Shown here: in pieces, positions 11,433 through 23,900 of the stretch
Layout: each line of letters begins with the position of its first letter
Position numbering within the stretch: the stretch's first letter is position 1
NCBI GenBank assembly: GCA_944989445.1
Contig: CALYLW010000695.1
Coordinates: forward strand, 519,233-583,232
Reading direction: 5' to 3'
DNA: 64,000 bases
Origin: Ampullaceana balthica
Lineage: Eukaryota > Mollusca > Gastropoda > Lymnaeidae
Notes under the pieces: model-generated
The model's database searches: none
Told to the model about the DNA's origin: nothing
What the model saw: only the letters and a program-made list of their open reading frames with translations
Translations under genes and position numbers: made by a program

Positions 11433-13415
11433 ACCATACACAGCGGCGTATCGCGGGTATGTGCCGCCCGGGGCAGAGTCCAGGTTTGCCCTCCCCCCAC
11501 CCCTTCCGTAAAAATTTGTTTATACTCTAAAAAATTATAATTTTTGTTAGAAACTAATAATATGGGCACTACATATTTGTAGAAAAGTTTTCATTAAAAA
11601 AATTGAAGTGCTCTGCTTTTCCTCATGGCACAATCTGTGATGTATCAATTTTGCCAGCCATTTCATGCTCAACATACAAAATAGCCATAGATTAGTCGAT
11701 CTTTGTGTATATACTAGTGATCGTAAATATGTTTTCCATAAATTTATTTTAAAGAAAACCTCTCTCTCAACTTGCATCACTTACGTCAGTTGTAAGGATT
11801 TAGAAATAATGTAATTATATTATACAGGAAAACTTCGAGCCTAAATATCTAAACTTGAATGGGCTTGAAATCATTAACTCATTTTAGCCGTTTAACTTTT
11901 GCTTGTTAATGTCTTGTGAGATACTTGCCCCAATTTAAAGGCAACATTTCCAAAGTCTAGTAATTTAGGTGGTTTACGAAAATAATATCTGTTTTCCAAA
12001 GTCTAGTAATTTAGGTGGTTTACGAAAATAATATCTGTTTTCCAAAGTCTAGTAATTTAGGTGGTTGACGAAAATAATATCTGTATTCCAAAGTCTAGTA
12101 ATTTAGGTGGTTTACGAAAATAATATCTGTTTTCCAAAGTCTGTAACTGTCAAAACATGAATTTCCACAGTAAATTCTTATGAAGAATACAAGTTCTCAA
12201 CTGTTTTTCTACTGAACATGGCTACGTACATAAATTTGCTCTCATCAACCAAAGTTTGCTCTCTCGTTCTTTGACTGGAAGGTTCGAATGAAATGATAAG
12301 GTTTCTACATACAAAAATTTAGCAAATGCCATTCTTAGACTATTCCACTAGCACTAGCCTATACAAAGCATTTTACGCATTATAGATTTGCACATAATTT
12401 CGGGCGTCATTGACTTCATAAATTACATGTTTCCAGATAGTACATGTTTCTACATGGTTTTTTTAAAGGAAAAAAAGATTTTATTGTAACTAGCAAAGTT
12501 CCTACGTCTTTTCGAGTGTTTAACTTTTCGCCTGCATCTGTCAGTTTATCTATAACTCTCAAAATAACCTCAAAATGACTCCATGGTATTTTCATTATTT
12601 TGTATAATGAAGTCTGTTTAATGCCCTGCCCGTAGCAGCAATTAGATCTTTCCAATAGTGCATGGACATGGAAAAGAATGTGCACTAAAAAATTTTTAGT
12701 GAGTTTGTTTCAGTTGGAGCAGAATGTAAACCGATCAGATTTAATGAATTGTTAAAGCGAGATTTGATTCTTTCTTGAAATCCTGCTAATACTTTACAAT
12801 CATGAAGAAATATTAACATGCGTTGGGCCAAATATGTCAAATATTCTAACAAGAACTTTTTGGCATCAGAAAGTTTTACCTATCAAATATAGTTACTTCA
12901 TTTCTTTTAACTTTCATTATTTTTTACCTTGGCTAATCTTTTGTTTTATTAAACTTTATTTTGACGTCTTCATTTTTTAAAAGCTAATTACCATAAGGAA
13001 TTTGCCGCCCTCAACAAAGTACCGCCAGGAGCAATCTGTTTCCATGGCTCATGTTTGAAATTTGAGAGGGGCATTAATTTTCACTTCTACAAAAGAGGCG
13101 TCAGTAACATTTGAAGAATCAATAAAGTTACTGGAAGATCAGTTTCACGTACTCATAGATCTCTTGGCTTTTTATTTCAGTAGCATTAGTATAAGAAGCA
13201 TTTATATGCAATATGCAATGTTAAATTTTGTCAGTAGAAACGTCCACATAATATAGGATAGTTTGTTTGTACTTACTTGCTTTTAATTATTTTTTTTGAC
13301 AAAAAATATACTAGAATCTAATTAAGAACGAGGAATTTGCCTCCTCTAAAAAAGTGCCGCCCGGGGTATTTGCCCCCCCCCCTTGCCCCCCTCTCGCTAT
13401 GCCACTGACCATACG
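11433..13415 (-). mobile_element. Decayed hAT element with near-perfect 8-bp TSD
   Basis: The body is 11441-13407 (1967 bp), from CAGCGGCGTATCGCGGG to GCTATGCCACTG. The GCCGCCCGGGG subterminal motif occurs at both ends. The flanks are ACCATACA and ACCATACG (7 of 8 identical). On the minus strand, near 11630-11695, the translated block AILYVEHEMAGKIDTSQIV is the C-terminal dimerisation region of hAT transposases. Other minus-strand frames at 12416-12685 may be further remnants. Stops and frameshifts are frequent. Confidence 0.85.
11951..12140. repeat. 46-bp tandem repeat, about four copies
   Basis: The unit CAAAGTCTAGTAATTTAGGT... restarts at 11951, 11997, 12043, 12089 and partly 12135. The copies are nearly identical, with one T-to-G and one T-to-A change, so the duplication is recent. 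It lies inside the hAT element. Confidence 0.9.
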
Positions 13416-13775
13416 ATCCCTTGCTATCTTCCTATGCCTAGTCTTGATAAAAAAATGCATGCCTTAATTATGTTCCTCTGGTAGACGTGATAAAAATTAA
13501 CAAAGCACGCTTCTGACATCTTGCTATGCCTAACTCTAGTATGCAAAAGTTGCGAACGTATGCAACGCCAGAAAATATGTATCATTTTCTCTCAATATGC
13601 TGAAGAAAAAGTACAATTTTAGCACCAATTTAAGATGGAACATTTTCGCCTTAAGCTGATCCTGGTTATATTTATAGTTTCTTGTATTTCTCCTTTTATA
13701 TTTTCTACCATTTAATTACTTTATGAAGCGTGTCACAAGGATGTTCTTATAGGCAAAGCCAGGCTTTATTCATCT
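13416..13775. other. Non-coding stretch
   Basis: No supported feature between the hAT element and the following minisatellite. Confidence 0.5.
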
Positions 13776-14080
13776 TCAACCATCCTGTGCAATCATTAAC
13801 AACAATCCTGTTCAATCATCGACAGCCATTCTGTTCAATCATTGACAACCGTCCTGTTCAATCATCGACAGCCATCCTGTTCAATCATTGACAACCATCC
13901 TGTTCAATCATCGACAGCCATTATGTTCAATCATTGACAACCGTCCTGTTCAATCATAGATAACCGTCCTGTTCAATCATAGACAACCATCCTGTTCAAT
14001 CATTGACAACCGTCCTGTTCAATCATAGACAACCGTCCTGTTCAATCATAGACAACCATCCTGTTCAATCATCGACAATC
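13776..14080. repeat. 23-bp minisatellite, about 13 copies
   Basis: The unit is CATCCTGTTCAATCATNGACAAC-like, with alternating CGACAG and AGACAA variants. There is no spacer structure. Confidence 0.92.
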
Positions 14081-14429
14081 CAACCATGTTTTCATGAATG
14101 CCGCACACATTCGAGTCCTACAATATGAAGTCAACACTAAGTGTACATCTCGGCATGCCACAGTGAACATCGTGCTCCGCATATGTCACAAGTTGTTTTA
14201 TTTGACTTTTTTAAAAACATTGTTACAGTTATGTCATAGGACATAAAGGGGAGACCCAGTGTTACTGTAATGCAGCTTTTACACATGAACGAACATGGTA
14301 ACGGATTTGATTAGCATATCACCCAACACTCCCTTATTTGACTGGTGGTATAAGAAGGAACAATCGTTTTTCTTATGCAATGAATTTACCTCAAATACAT
14401 CGCAGTAAGGATTATACTTATGGACGTGG
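14081..14429. other. Non-coding stretch
   Basis: No supported gene or repeat. Confidence 0.5.
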
Positions 14430-14741
14430 TCGTGACTTGCTTATTATATTGAACTTTTTAAATATTTTCATGTCGTGCGGTGCGGTGCGTATTATATTGA
14501 ACATACTTTTATAATATTTTCCCGATCTGTAAATGTTTATGCTAGTCTGTCGCGCAGTGCGTATTATATTGAACTTAATCAGTGCTTTTTTCAGTGGCAA
14601 CTCATGGGAACTGAGTTCCCATACCTTTTTTGGCCAGATTCGTGTATATTTATATAAATAGTCGGCATTTTACTTACTGTCAGTCCTTTTTACAGTGGGG
14701 ACTCACGGAACGACGTAAATTACAGTTTACAAATAAACAAA

Positions 14742-14844
14742 CCAAGTTGCAAACGCTGTTATTCCACTAATATGATATCTATGGACCATAGATATCATAT
14801 TAGTTATTATTAGTAGAATAAGAATAACAGCGTTTGCGACTTGG
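14742..14844. repeat. Imperfect inverted repeat (foldback) inside the hAT element
   Basis: CCAAGTTGCAAACGCTGTTATTC pairs with GAATAACAGCGTTTGCGACTTGG, and the inner parts ATATGATATCTATGG and CCATAGATATCATAT also pair. The arms are about 45 bp with an asymmetric bulge on the right. It may be a small nested MITE. Confidence 0.75.
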
Positions 14845-14963
14845 CGTGGCCTATTTCTATTTCCGGAGGGGCTGATTTTAGTACAAACTTTGGTAAATAA
14901 TTTTTCTATGTCATTTTAAAGTCTAGAAATTAATAATAATTAAACAAGCAAAAAAGCGTAGAA

Positions 14964-15257
14964 ATGAAAATAATCTCAAGCTTTTTCCCATCTGCTGCTC
15001 CGGTAAACAAACAATTTAAACAAGAAGTTGCGGAAGATAATGTCGATATTATACAAACGATTCAAACGACAGTGTCAGAACAAACGTGTGTAGGCGATCA
15101 TGGCGATGTAAACATAGACTATGACAGTGACCTGCCAAGTTGTTGGACATTGGAGCAAAAAATAGACTTCTGCGGAAGATATGAGTGGAAAAAAGCTCGG
15201 CTGTACAGTCTGCCGAAAGGTTGGAACACTTGGCATAGAAGCAAAAAATGGGCATGA
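14964..15257 (+). pseudogene. N-terminal remnant of a hAT transposase
   Basis: A 97-codon frame starting MKIISSFFPSAA has a CWTLEQKIDFCGRYEW block near residues 60-75. This resembles the start of KIAA1586-like or ZNF862-like hAT-derived proteins, from memory of the family style only. The frame ends in a stop and the catalytic centre is absent. A downstream short frame (15701-15967) may be the C-terminal end after an internal deletion. Confidence 0.5.
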
Positions 15258-15539
15258 AAATATCGAAAGAATGGACTGATGGCACAGTATCTTGTTACGG
15301 AGATGAAAAAAAAAGAAACAGCAGAATTCACTCCGAAAGAAAATTTTGCTTCACAAGGAATCTGCTGGACATCAAGCTGCTGTAAAGATAGTAGCAGAAG
15401 CAAAAAAGGAAAAGCTTGAAAGCGTAGTTTTAAAGTCATTGACTCGTGAGAAAACAGTGACGGCTCACAAATGAATTTGATAATCACCCCAACGAAAGCT
15501 TCTCTTATGACAAAAACAGTCTCGGCACCTTTATTCATC

Positions 15540-15870
15540 AGATTGGTCGGCCCCCCACTAACATATTTGGATCCTACAAAGTACGTAGACTCTTGATTGG
15601 TCGGCCCCCCCACTAACATATTTTGATCCTACAAAGTACGTAGACTCTTGGCTGGTCGGCCCCCACTAACATATTTTGATCCTACAAAGTACGTAGACTC
15701 TTGGCTGGTCGGCCCCCACTAACATATTTTGATCCTACAAAGTACGTAGACTCTTGGCTGGTCGGCCCCCCACTAACATATTTTGATCCTACAAAGTACG
15801 TAGACTCTTGGTTGGTCGGCCCCCCACTAACATATTTTGATCCTACAAAGGACGTAGACTCTTGGCTGCT
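15540..15870. repeat. 53-55-bp minisatellite, six copies, codon-length in part
   Basis: The unit is GGTCGGCCCCCCACTAACAT followed by a TTTGATCCTACAAAGTACGT block. Copies differ mostly in the number of Cs (5 to 7), so unit length moves between 53 and 55 bp. The last copies keep one frame open and give GPPLTYFDPTKYVDSWLV repeats within the frame at 15701-15967. Confidence 0.9.
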
Positions 15871-16046
15871 TCGAGGCAGACATTCAGCTCTTGACTCACA
15901 AAGCAAGAAAAGAAACCGAGATGATTTGTCCGATGAAAACATGAGAAAACTCTGGAAGTTGTTTTAAAGCCTAATACGGTACCAGTATTATAATACAGTA
16001 GAATACATTTTTCCACATAAACTATATAGTCAGGTCGGTTGTTAAT

Positions 16047-16190
16047 ATAAATAAACTCTTTGAGTCTCTCATGTTTTTATTATAAATAAACTCTTTGAGT
16101 CTCTCATGTTTTTATTATAAATAAACTCCTTGAGTCTCTCATGTTTTTATTATAAATAAACTCTTTGAGTCTCTCATTTTCTTATAAAAA
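16047..16190. repeat. 35-bp tandem repeat, four copies
   Basis: The unit ATAAACTCTTTGAGTCTCTC plus ATGTTTTTATTATAA restarts at 16051, 16086, 16121 and 16156. Confidence 0.92.
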
Positions 16191-16399
16191 CGTTTATTTC
16201 TTTAAATATCTGTACAATAAAATTTGTGTTCAGTGGAAAATTCAATTATAGACTATTGTAGTATTATCTGACATAAGTTAAAAAACAGATGTGAAATGAG
16301 TTCCCAAACATTTTTCGATAGAAAAAAAGCACTGAACTTAATCAATACTTTTAGTTGTGTCTCAAATATAAAGGATTTATAGTCAAAAACTTTCGTTTT

Positions 16400-18600
16400 T
16401 AGGGTTTTTTAAATCCTTTATATTAACTCGTGGTGTCTGGTTGCACCCTTGCTTGTCGCCAAAACTTTTGATCAATTTTTAACCCACTTGCTCGTAAGCT
16501 AGCGAGCTGAAATTTTGCAAGCAGTTTTGTACCGATAATAAAAACAATGTATCGAAATTTCAGATCAATCGCATGTACCGTAATTAAATTATTGATTTTT
16601 TAGATTATTTTATTAAATCCTTTATACTAACTCGTGGTGTCTGATTGCACCCTTGCTTGTCGCCAAAACTTTGGATCAATTTTTAACCCACTTCCTTGTA
16701 AGCTAGCGAGCTGAAATTTTGCAGGAAGTTTCGTACCGATGATAAAAACAATGTATCAAATGTTCAGATCGATCGCATGTACCGTAATTAAATTATTGAT
16801 TTTTTAGATTCTTATATTTATTCCTATCTATCATGTTATTTTTGTTAGATAGAGTGTCGCGGTGCGTATTATATTGAACAACCTTTCTGTCGCACAATAA
16901 GGTGCGTATTTTATTGACAACTCTTTTTATAAACATATTCCTGATCGGTGTGATTAAACATGTTTTACGACACAACTGCAATTTTGTATTTTTGTATGGT
17001 CTTGCTCTGCGTATTATAATGAACATTCTTTTAGTTACTTCTCGTACATAAAGGATTTATAGTCAAAAACTTGTTTTTTTACAGTTTTTAATAAATTAAA
17101 TCCTTTATATTAACTCTTAGTGTCTGGTTGGTTGATTGCTTGCTTGCTTGTCGACAAAACTTTGGATCGATTTTTAACCCACTTCCTCATAAGCTAGAGA
17201 GCTGAAATTTTGCAGGCAGTTTCGTACCGATGATAAAAACAACGTTTCAAAGTTTCAGATCGATCGCATGTACTGTACATAAAATTATTGAATTTTTCGA
17301 TTATTTTATTTATCTCTGTGTATCATGTTATTTTTTTAGATAGAGTGTCGCGGTGTGTATTATATTGAACGACCTTTCTGTCGCGCAATAAGGTAATAAG
17401 GTGCGTATTTTATTGACAACACTTTTTATAAACATATTCCTGATCGGTGCGCATATATTAAACATGTTTTACGACACAACTGCAATTTTGTATTTTTAGA
17501 TGGTCTTGCGCTGCGTATTATAATGAACATTTTTTTAGTTATTTCTCGTACATAAAGGACTTATAGACAAAAACTTGGTTTTTTTACGGGTTTTTTAAAA
17601 AATCCATTATATTAACTCGTGGTGTCTGGTTGATTGCTTGTCGCCAAAACTTTGGATCGATTTTAACCCACTTCCTCGTAAGCTAGCGAGCTGAAATTTT
17701 GCAGGCAGTTTTGTACCGATGTTAAAAAATAACATATCAAAATTTCAGATCGATCGCATGTTTTGTCATGAAATTATTGAATTTTTCGATTATTTTATTT
17801 ATCTCTATGTATCATGTTATTAAATCCCTTACATTAACTTCACCGACGTCTCTCTCTGTCTTGGGCACCGCGAAAAACAGAAGTCAAAAATGACCCACTT
17901 ACCGTCATGCCAACGAGCTGAAATTTGGCACACGGACCCGTGTCACCTAACAATGCATCGTATCAAAATTTCAGATGTATCGAACGTACAGTTATTAAAT
18001 TAATGCATTTTTAGTTTATCTATATAAACTATATGTAGCGGTCGCTATCGTTTACATTTTACGGGTCACTTGACTTCACCCCAGCCAGACGTGAACACAT
18101 CTCGTGTTTTAACCAGGTGTACCGGCGTGCTTTTGTTTACATTTTGCGTGTCACGCTGAGCTCGGTCCAGCAATCTGTGACAAGAGCTTTCCCCTTTCCC
18201 ACCCCCTCCCGGGTTAAAAGCAAAGGGGAGTTAAGACATATTCAGTCTGTAAATATTTGTCGCGTTTGAACATAATAAATACTTTTTAGTTATGTCTCAT
18301 ATAGTCAAAAACTTTGTTTTTACGGGTTTGTTATATTTTTTGAGATAGTGTCGCGGTGCTTATTATATTGAACGACCTTTCTGTCGCGCAATAAGGTGCG
18401 TATTTTATTGACAACACTTTTTATAAACATATTCCTGATCGGTGCGCATTATATTAAAAATGTTTTACGACATTACGACACAACTACAATTTTGTATTTT
18501 TGGATGGTCTTGCGCTGCGTATTATGATGAACATTCTTTTAGTTACTTCTCGTACATAAAGGATCTATAGTCAAAAACTTGGTTTTTTACGGGCTTTTTA
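16400..18600 (+). repeat. Tandem array of dispersed repeat family R
   Basis: Monomers begin at AAATCCTTTATATTAACTCG-like starts near 16405, 16615, 17097, 17600 and 17823, so spacings alternate between about 210 and about 480-500 bp. Each monomer has a GAGCTGAAATTTTGCAGGCA block and a CAGATCGATCGCATGTACCG-like block. The longer ones add GCGTATTATATTGAAC and end AAAGGATTTATAGTC. Monomer starts (AAATCCTTT) and ends (AAAGGATTT) are inverted relative to each other. No coding is seen. Confidence 0.8.
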
Positions 18601-19177
18601 ATTTTACTTTTAAATTCTGATTTCTATGAAGAAATTTAAAGTTTTGAGATTTTGACTAAAAGAAGATTTTTTTTAAAGATACAGTTGTTGACAAAATCTC
18701 AGTTCAAATGATTTAAGCCATTTGAAAAAAAAATCGCTCAGAAATACCATTTCGAAACTTTTGCGTCACATAACCCTGCCACTTGCCATTCGTCATTCGT
18801 TTATCCGAGTCCGCCATTAACTTTCTCCCTACTTATCCGGACATTAAAATCCTGCGGTAATATTGGACGCGAAGGAAGTGGAGTTGTTAACGTACCACTC
18901 ACCCCAACAGCTAACCCCGTGACCCAGCAGACAGGAGCTTTAATCCTGTGCTCTACAAGGAGATGAAGCCATTCATTTCAAGCCAGTAAAAGCTGCAGAT
19001 CAAGCGAGGGGGGCGAAACATAAATGAGGAAAATAATGTTTTAAAATATCAATGAATTTGGAAACAGAAAATATTTACCCGCATGCAAACAGACGCTTCT
19101 GAGTTATCATAATATATATTTATTCATTCCTCATTTCTGTAGAATTGTTAAAAGTTACTCTTTTGTTTACTTCGTTT
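18601..19177. other. Non-coding stretch
   Basis: No gene signal; a mixed-composition patch at 18770-19015 is unassigned. Confidence 0.5.
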
Positions 19178-19670
19178 ATGACCAGCTCTTAGCTTGATGT
19201 TAAAAGTTCATCATATTGCATGTTCTCTCTATGACCCGCTCTTTGCTTGATGTTAAAAGTTCATCTTATTGCATGCTCTCTCTATGACCCACTCTTAGCT
19301 TGATGTTAAAAGTTCATCTTATTGAATGCTCTCTCTATGACCCGCTCTTTGCTTGATGTTAAAAGTTCATCTTATTGCATGCTCTCTCTATGACCCACTC
19401 TTAGCTTGATGTTAAAAGTTCATCTTATTGAATGCTCTCTCTATGACCAGCTCTTCGCTTGATGTTAAAAGTTCATCTTATTGCATGTTCTCTCTATGAC
19501 CCGCTCTTAGCTTGATGTTAAAAGTTCATCTTATTGCATGTTCTGTCTATATCTATGACCCGCTCTTAGCTTGATGTTAAAAGTTCATCTTATTGCATGT
19601 TCTGTCTATGTCTATGACCCGCTCTTAGCTTGATGTTAAAAGTTCATCTTGTGGTATGTTATTTCCATGA
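19178..19670. repeat. 53-bp minisatellite, about nine copies
   Basis: The unit is GCTTGATGTTAAAAGTTCAT CTTATTGCATG then CTCTCTATGACCCGCTCTTA. Starts occur at 19192 and 19245 and continue to about 19660. Two variants (CTTTGC and CTTAGC; TTGCATG and TTGAATG) alternate in the middle copies, hinting at a two-unit higher order. Confidence 0.92.
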
Positions 19671-20046
19671 CCTGCTCCCAGCGTGAAGTTTGACGCTCCG
19701 CAGCGTACCGTCTGCTATTTGTTATCTTTTCGTTACCTTGACATGAGGCACGAGGACTTTAACTGACGTCATCCATAACACTTGGTATTTTCAGTTTCCC
19801 CGTATGTGTGAGTGTATGCGGTGGGGGGGGATAGTGGAGATTATTACAGTTCTTCACTTGTGATGATTGACATTTGTGTGTTTTTTATCTACCGTAAATA
19901 TACTAAATGTGATATTTTATGAAATCTCTTATGATAAGCCACGTCAAAGGAAGTAAATTGTAATGGTTTTCCCTCCTAAGTAAGCTGGTTTTGTCCGACC
20001 GCCGACAGGAAGTTAAAAGCTGAAAATCGTGAATGTTAGATTTGGA
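19671..20046. other. Non-coding stretch between minisatellites
   Basis: A G-run lies near 19823. No supported gene. Confidence 0.5.
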
Positions 20047-20603
20047 GCTGGGTTATGGTCCATGGGGTACTCCAACATTATGGTACTTCTAACAGTCTTG
20101 TGACTGGGTTATGGTCCATGGGGTACTCCAACATTATGGTACTTCTAACAGTCTTGTGACTGGGTTATGGTCCATGGGGTACTCCAACATTATGGTACTT
20201 CTAACAGTCTTGTGACTGGGTTATGGTCCATAAGGTACCCCAACATTATGGTACTTCTAACAGTCTTGTGACTGGGTTATGGTCCATGGGGTACCCCAAC
20301 ATTATGGTACTTCTAACAGTCTTGTGACTGGGTTATGGTCCATAGGTACCCCAACATTATGGTACTTCTAACAGTCTTGTGACTGGGTTATGGTCCATGG
20401 AGTTCCCCAACATTATGGTACTTCTAACAGTCTTGTGACTGGGTCATGGTCCATGGGGTACCCCAACATTATGGTACTTCTAACAGTCTTGTGACTGGGT
20501 TATGGTCCATAAGGTACCCCAACATTAGGGTACTTCTAACAGTCTTGTGATTGGGTTATGGTCCATGGGGTACCCCAAAATTATGGTACTTCTAACAGTC
20601 TTG
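20047..20603. repeat. 56-bp minisatellite, about ten copies
   Basis: The unit is GGTTATGGTCCATGGGGTAC followed by CCCAACATTATGGTACTTCTAAC-type sequence and AGTCTTGTGACT. Copies start at 20051, 20107 and onward, with very few differences, so it is recently homogenised. Confidence 0.95.
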
Positions 20604-20939
20604 AGACAGATGCATTCCGAATTACCCTAACCATCCACTCTGCCTAATGACATCTCGCATCTTGCTTAAAGCATTTAAATGTAAATAGTTGAATTTGGAA
20701 GGGGGGGGTGAAACAAATTGGGGGGGCGGGGGAGTGCAGAGCATCACTTGGTTTGTATAAAATTTGGTTTTATTCAGATTTTGTCCATATGGCTTAGCTC
20801 CTGAATTCTCAATTTTATTCCGCTTAAAATTTAAATATCATATTATGTTCCTTCAAGAAATTAACAGCCAAGCGTTGAAGATTAGAAATACATAACACAT
20901 GGCAACGAAAATGTGAGATAGTCCGGTCCAGTCTACTGT
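20604..20939. other. Non-coding stretch
   Basis: G-rich runs near 20700-20735, otherwise AT-rich; nothing assigned. Confidence 0.5.
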
Positions 20940-23900
20940 ACAAACTTGAAAAAATTAAACAACTCCATAAAAACAAAATTTTTGACTATAAATCAATACT
21001 AATAAAAGGCAAAGCCCTCACTCACTCACTCACTCACTGACACGTTCATCACAAATTCTCCAACTTCCCGTGTAGGTAGAAGCATGAAACTTTGGGAAGT
21101 TGTCAAGTAACCTCTCACGACGAAAATTGGCGAAAAAGAATTTTAAAATTCCCGCTCATGTGGGCCGGGGGCCCCAAAAATGTTTTTTTCCTAATATGGC
21201 CTATATAAAATATGAAAATCACTAATTCCCCTATTTCCCGAGTAGGCAGAAGCATGAAACCTTGGGGAAAGTGGTTGAGTACAATCCCGCGATGGTAAAG
21301 GGAGAAAAAATATTTAAATTATCACTTCCTGCGGGCCGGGGGCCCAAATGAAGTTTTTTCCTTATATGAGCTATATAAAAACTAAAAGTCACTACTTCTC
21401 CTTTTTCCCGTGTAGGTAGAAGCATGAAACTCTAGGGAGTTGATAAGTACACTTAAGCAATGGTAACAAGCGAAAAAAATATTTAAATTATCACTTACTG
21501 GAGGGCCGGGGGCCCAAATGTAGTTTTTTTCTTTTATAAAAAACTGACTACTCACTAATTCTCCAACTTCCCGCGTAGGTAGAATCATGAAACCTTGGGA
21601 ATTTGTTGAGTAGCCTCTTGCGACGATACCTGGCGTAAAAGAATTTTAGAATTCACACTCATTGGGGGCTGGGGGCCCAAAACAATTATTTTCCTTATAT
21701 GGGCTATATTAAAATGAAAAATAACTAATTCTCATATTTTTGCGAGTAGGCAGAAGCATGAAACTTTGGGAAGTTGTTGAGTACACTTCCGCGATGTTAA
21801 CAGGCAAAACAATATTTAAATTATCAAAGACTGGGAGCCGGGGGCCCAAATGAAGATTTTTCCTTAAATGAGCTATATAAAAACTGAAAATCACAAATTC
21901 TCATATTTCCCGTGTAGGTAGAAGCATGAAACTCTGAGTAGTTGATAAGAACACCTCCGCGATGGTACCAGATGAAAAAAATATTTAAATTAACACTTAC
22001 TGGGGGCCGGGGGCCCAAAAGAAGTTTTTTCTAATATTAAAAACTGACTAATCACGAATTCTCCAACTTCCCGTGTAGGTAAAAGCATGAAACTTTGGGA
22101 AGTTGTTGAGTACCCTCTCGCAATGCAAATTGGCGTAAAAGAATTTTAAAATTCACTCTCATGGGGGCCGGGGGCCCAAGAGCGTTTTTTTTCCTTATAC
22201 TGAAAATCGCATTATTCTCCACTTTTCCCGTATAGGTAGAAACATGAAACTTTGGGAATTTGATGTCCACTCTCTCGATGGTAGCATGCAAAAACATTTT
22301 TTTTAAATTATCACTCACCGGGGGCCCATATGTACTTTTTCTTATATAAAAGCTGACTCAAATCTAATTCTCTGATTTCCAGTGTAGGTAAAAGCATGAA
22401 ACTTTTGTAAATTATTGAGTACACACCCGCGATGGTAACATGCCAACAAATATTTAAATTTTCACTCACTGGGGGCCGGGGGCCCATTTTTTCTTATTAT
22501 GTAAAAAGTTAATCATCACAGATTCTCCATTTTCCCGTGTAGTTAGAAGCATGAAATTTTGGGAAGTTGTTGAGTACACTCCCGTAATGGTAACAGGCGA
22601 ATTTTCTTTGTTTAATTATCACTCACTGGGGGCCCGGGACACAAAAGTAATATTTTTAACTTATATGAGCTAAATTACAACAAAAAAAAACAACTTTGGA
22701 TACTGTGTAAATGTATTTTGACATAACTTGGAAGATAAAAACTTGATGGCCTATATTAAAATTCGTTAGGACATTAAAATTATATTTTTTCAATATTTTG
22801 TAGCCGAGGGCCCCTAATCTCTTTTTTTGTAAACGTTTAAGACATTTTAACCATTCCATTTCACTCAATTTTTTTAGAAAAAAAAATGTTTACTAACAAA
22901 TATATTCATCATAATCCAAATTGAAATAAGCTGTTGTTTTGAACTATACATATTACCCCGATAGGGCCCCCGTCTTTTTAAAGACGTATTAATTGTAAAT
23001 GTATTTTATTCATCCCACGGCCATAAACTTTAGGAAGTTTTTGGGTACGCTCCATCAAGGTTTCTGGCATTAAAAGTAAAAGTTTTAAAAACACCACTTA
23101 TTCCAGGCTGGGGGCCCGTATGCCATATTTTAACATTAGTTATATAAAAGGTAATTTAAAATGTGGCTACTAGGTAAATGGATGAACTATGGCCAAATTT
23201 GATTTAAAAAATAAAATAAAATTATATAGGGTAATGAACTTCTAACGTCTGTTCCTTTGGGGCCGGGACCCAAAATATTTTTTTTCGTAAACATTTAAAG
23301 CTTTGTTACCTTAAAAATAATTTAAATAAATATAGTCACATTTCTCTATCATGACCTAGATTGAAATCCTCAGACCTTATGAGATATGCACATCCTGCAT
23401 CCATTTTGCACGGGGGCCCGTAATGTCATTTTAGTACCCATTTTATTTTACACGACCTTGACAAATATTGACAAACAAGTATATCAATCATGATTCAGAC
23501 TGAAATCTATTGGTGTTTTGAATTGGTGTGAAACGGGTTTTCAACGCTTACTAAAATTCTAACTTCCGCAGCGGAGCGCGGGGATTTTGCTAGTCACTTA
23601 TAAATGAGACAGAACTAACAGTTTTGATATGTTCAATATAATAATACAATATAATACGCAACACGCGACAAACATTTACAGACTGAAACCGACTGATCTC
23701 CCCTGGCTTTATAACCGGGGTAAGGGGGAGGGGGTGTGGACATCGATGGCTGGCGTGAAAGAAAGTGTCACGTGGAAGGCGAACAATAGAAAACGGTGAC
23801 ATTGAATTACATAGAGATTAACTTAAAATGCATTAATTTAATTACGGTACATTCGATCGATCACAAATTTTGATACGATGCATTGTTAGGTGACACGAGT

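Larger units (their letters stand above)
14572..16342 (+). mobile_element. hAT element inserted in dispersed repeat R, perfect TSD
   Basis: The body is 14580-16334 (1755 bp), starting CAGTGCTTTTTT and ending AAAAAAAGCACTG. AACTTAAT is duplicated at 14572-14579 and 16335-16342. A second inward inverted block reads ACTGAGTTCCCATACC on the left and ATGAGTTCCCAAACATT on the right side (read on the plus strand). It contains an N-terminal transposase remnant, a foldback, a coding-frame minisatellite and a 35-bp tandem repeat. Confidence 0.9.
14430..16400 (+). repeat. Dispersed repeat family R, copy 2, split by a hAT insertion
   Basis: The left part (14430-14579) carries repeated GTGCGTATTATATTGAAC blocks and the right part (16335-16400) continues with ATCAATACTTTTAGTTGTGTC and GGATTTATAGTCAAAAAC. 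Read without 14580-16334 and one target copy, the sequence is continuous with copy 1 (2130-2215). Confidence 0.8.

Noticed and set aside
13776..14080. CRISPR-like regular repeats (also 19178-19670 and 20047-20603)
   Set aside because: The whole unit repeats with no unique spacers, no cas genes are present, and the context is an animal genome.
15049..15619. Minus-strand frames of 78 and 166 codons
   Set aside because: They run antisense to the hAT transposase remnant and into the 53-55-bp minisatellite.
21231..22318. A series of 60-88-codon minus-strand frames with similar sequences
   Set aside because: They are the Helitron's internal modules read in reverse; the similarity comes from the DNA repeat.
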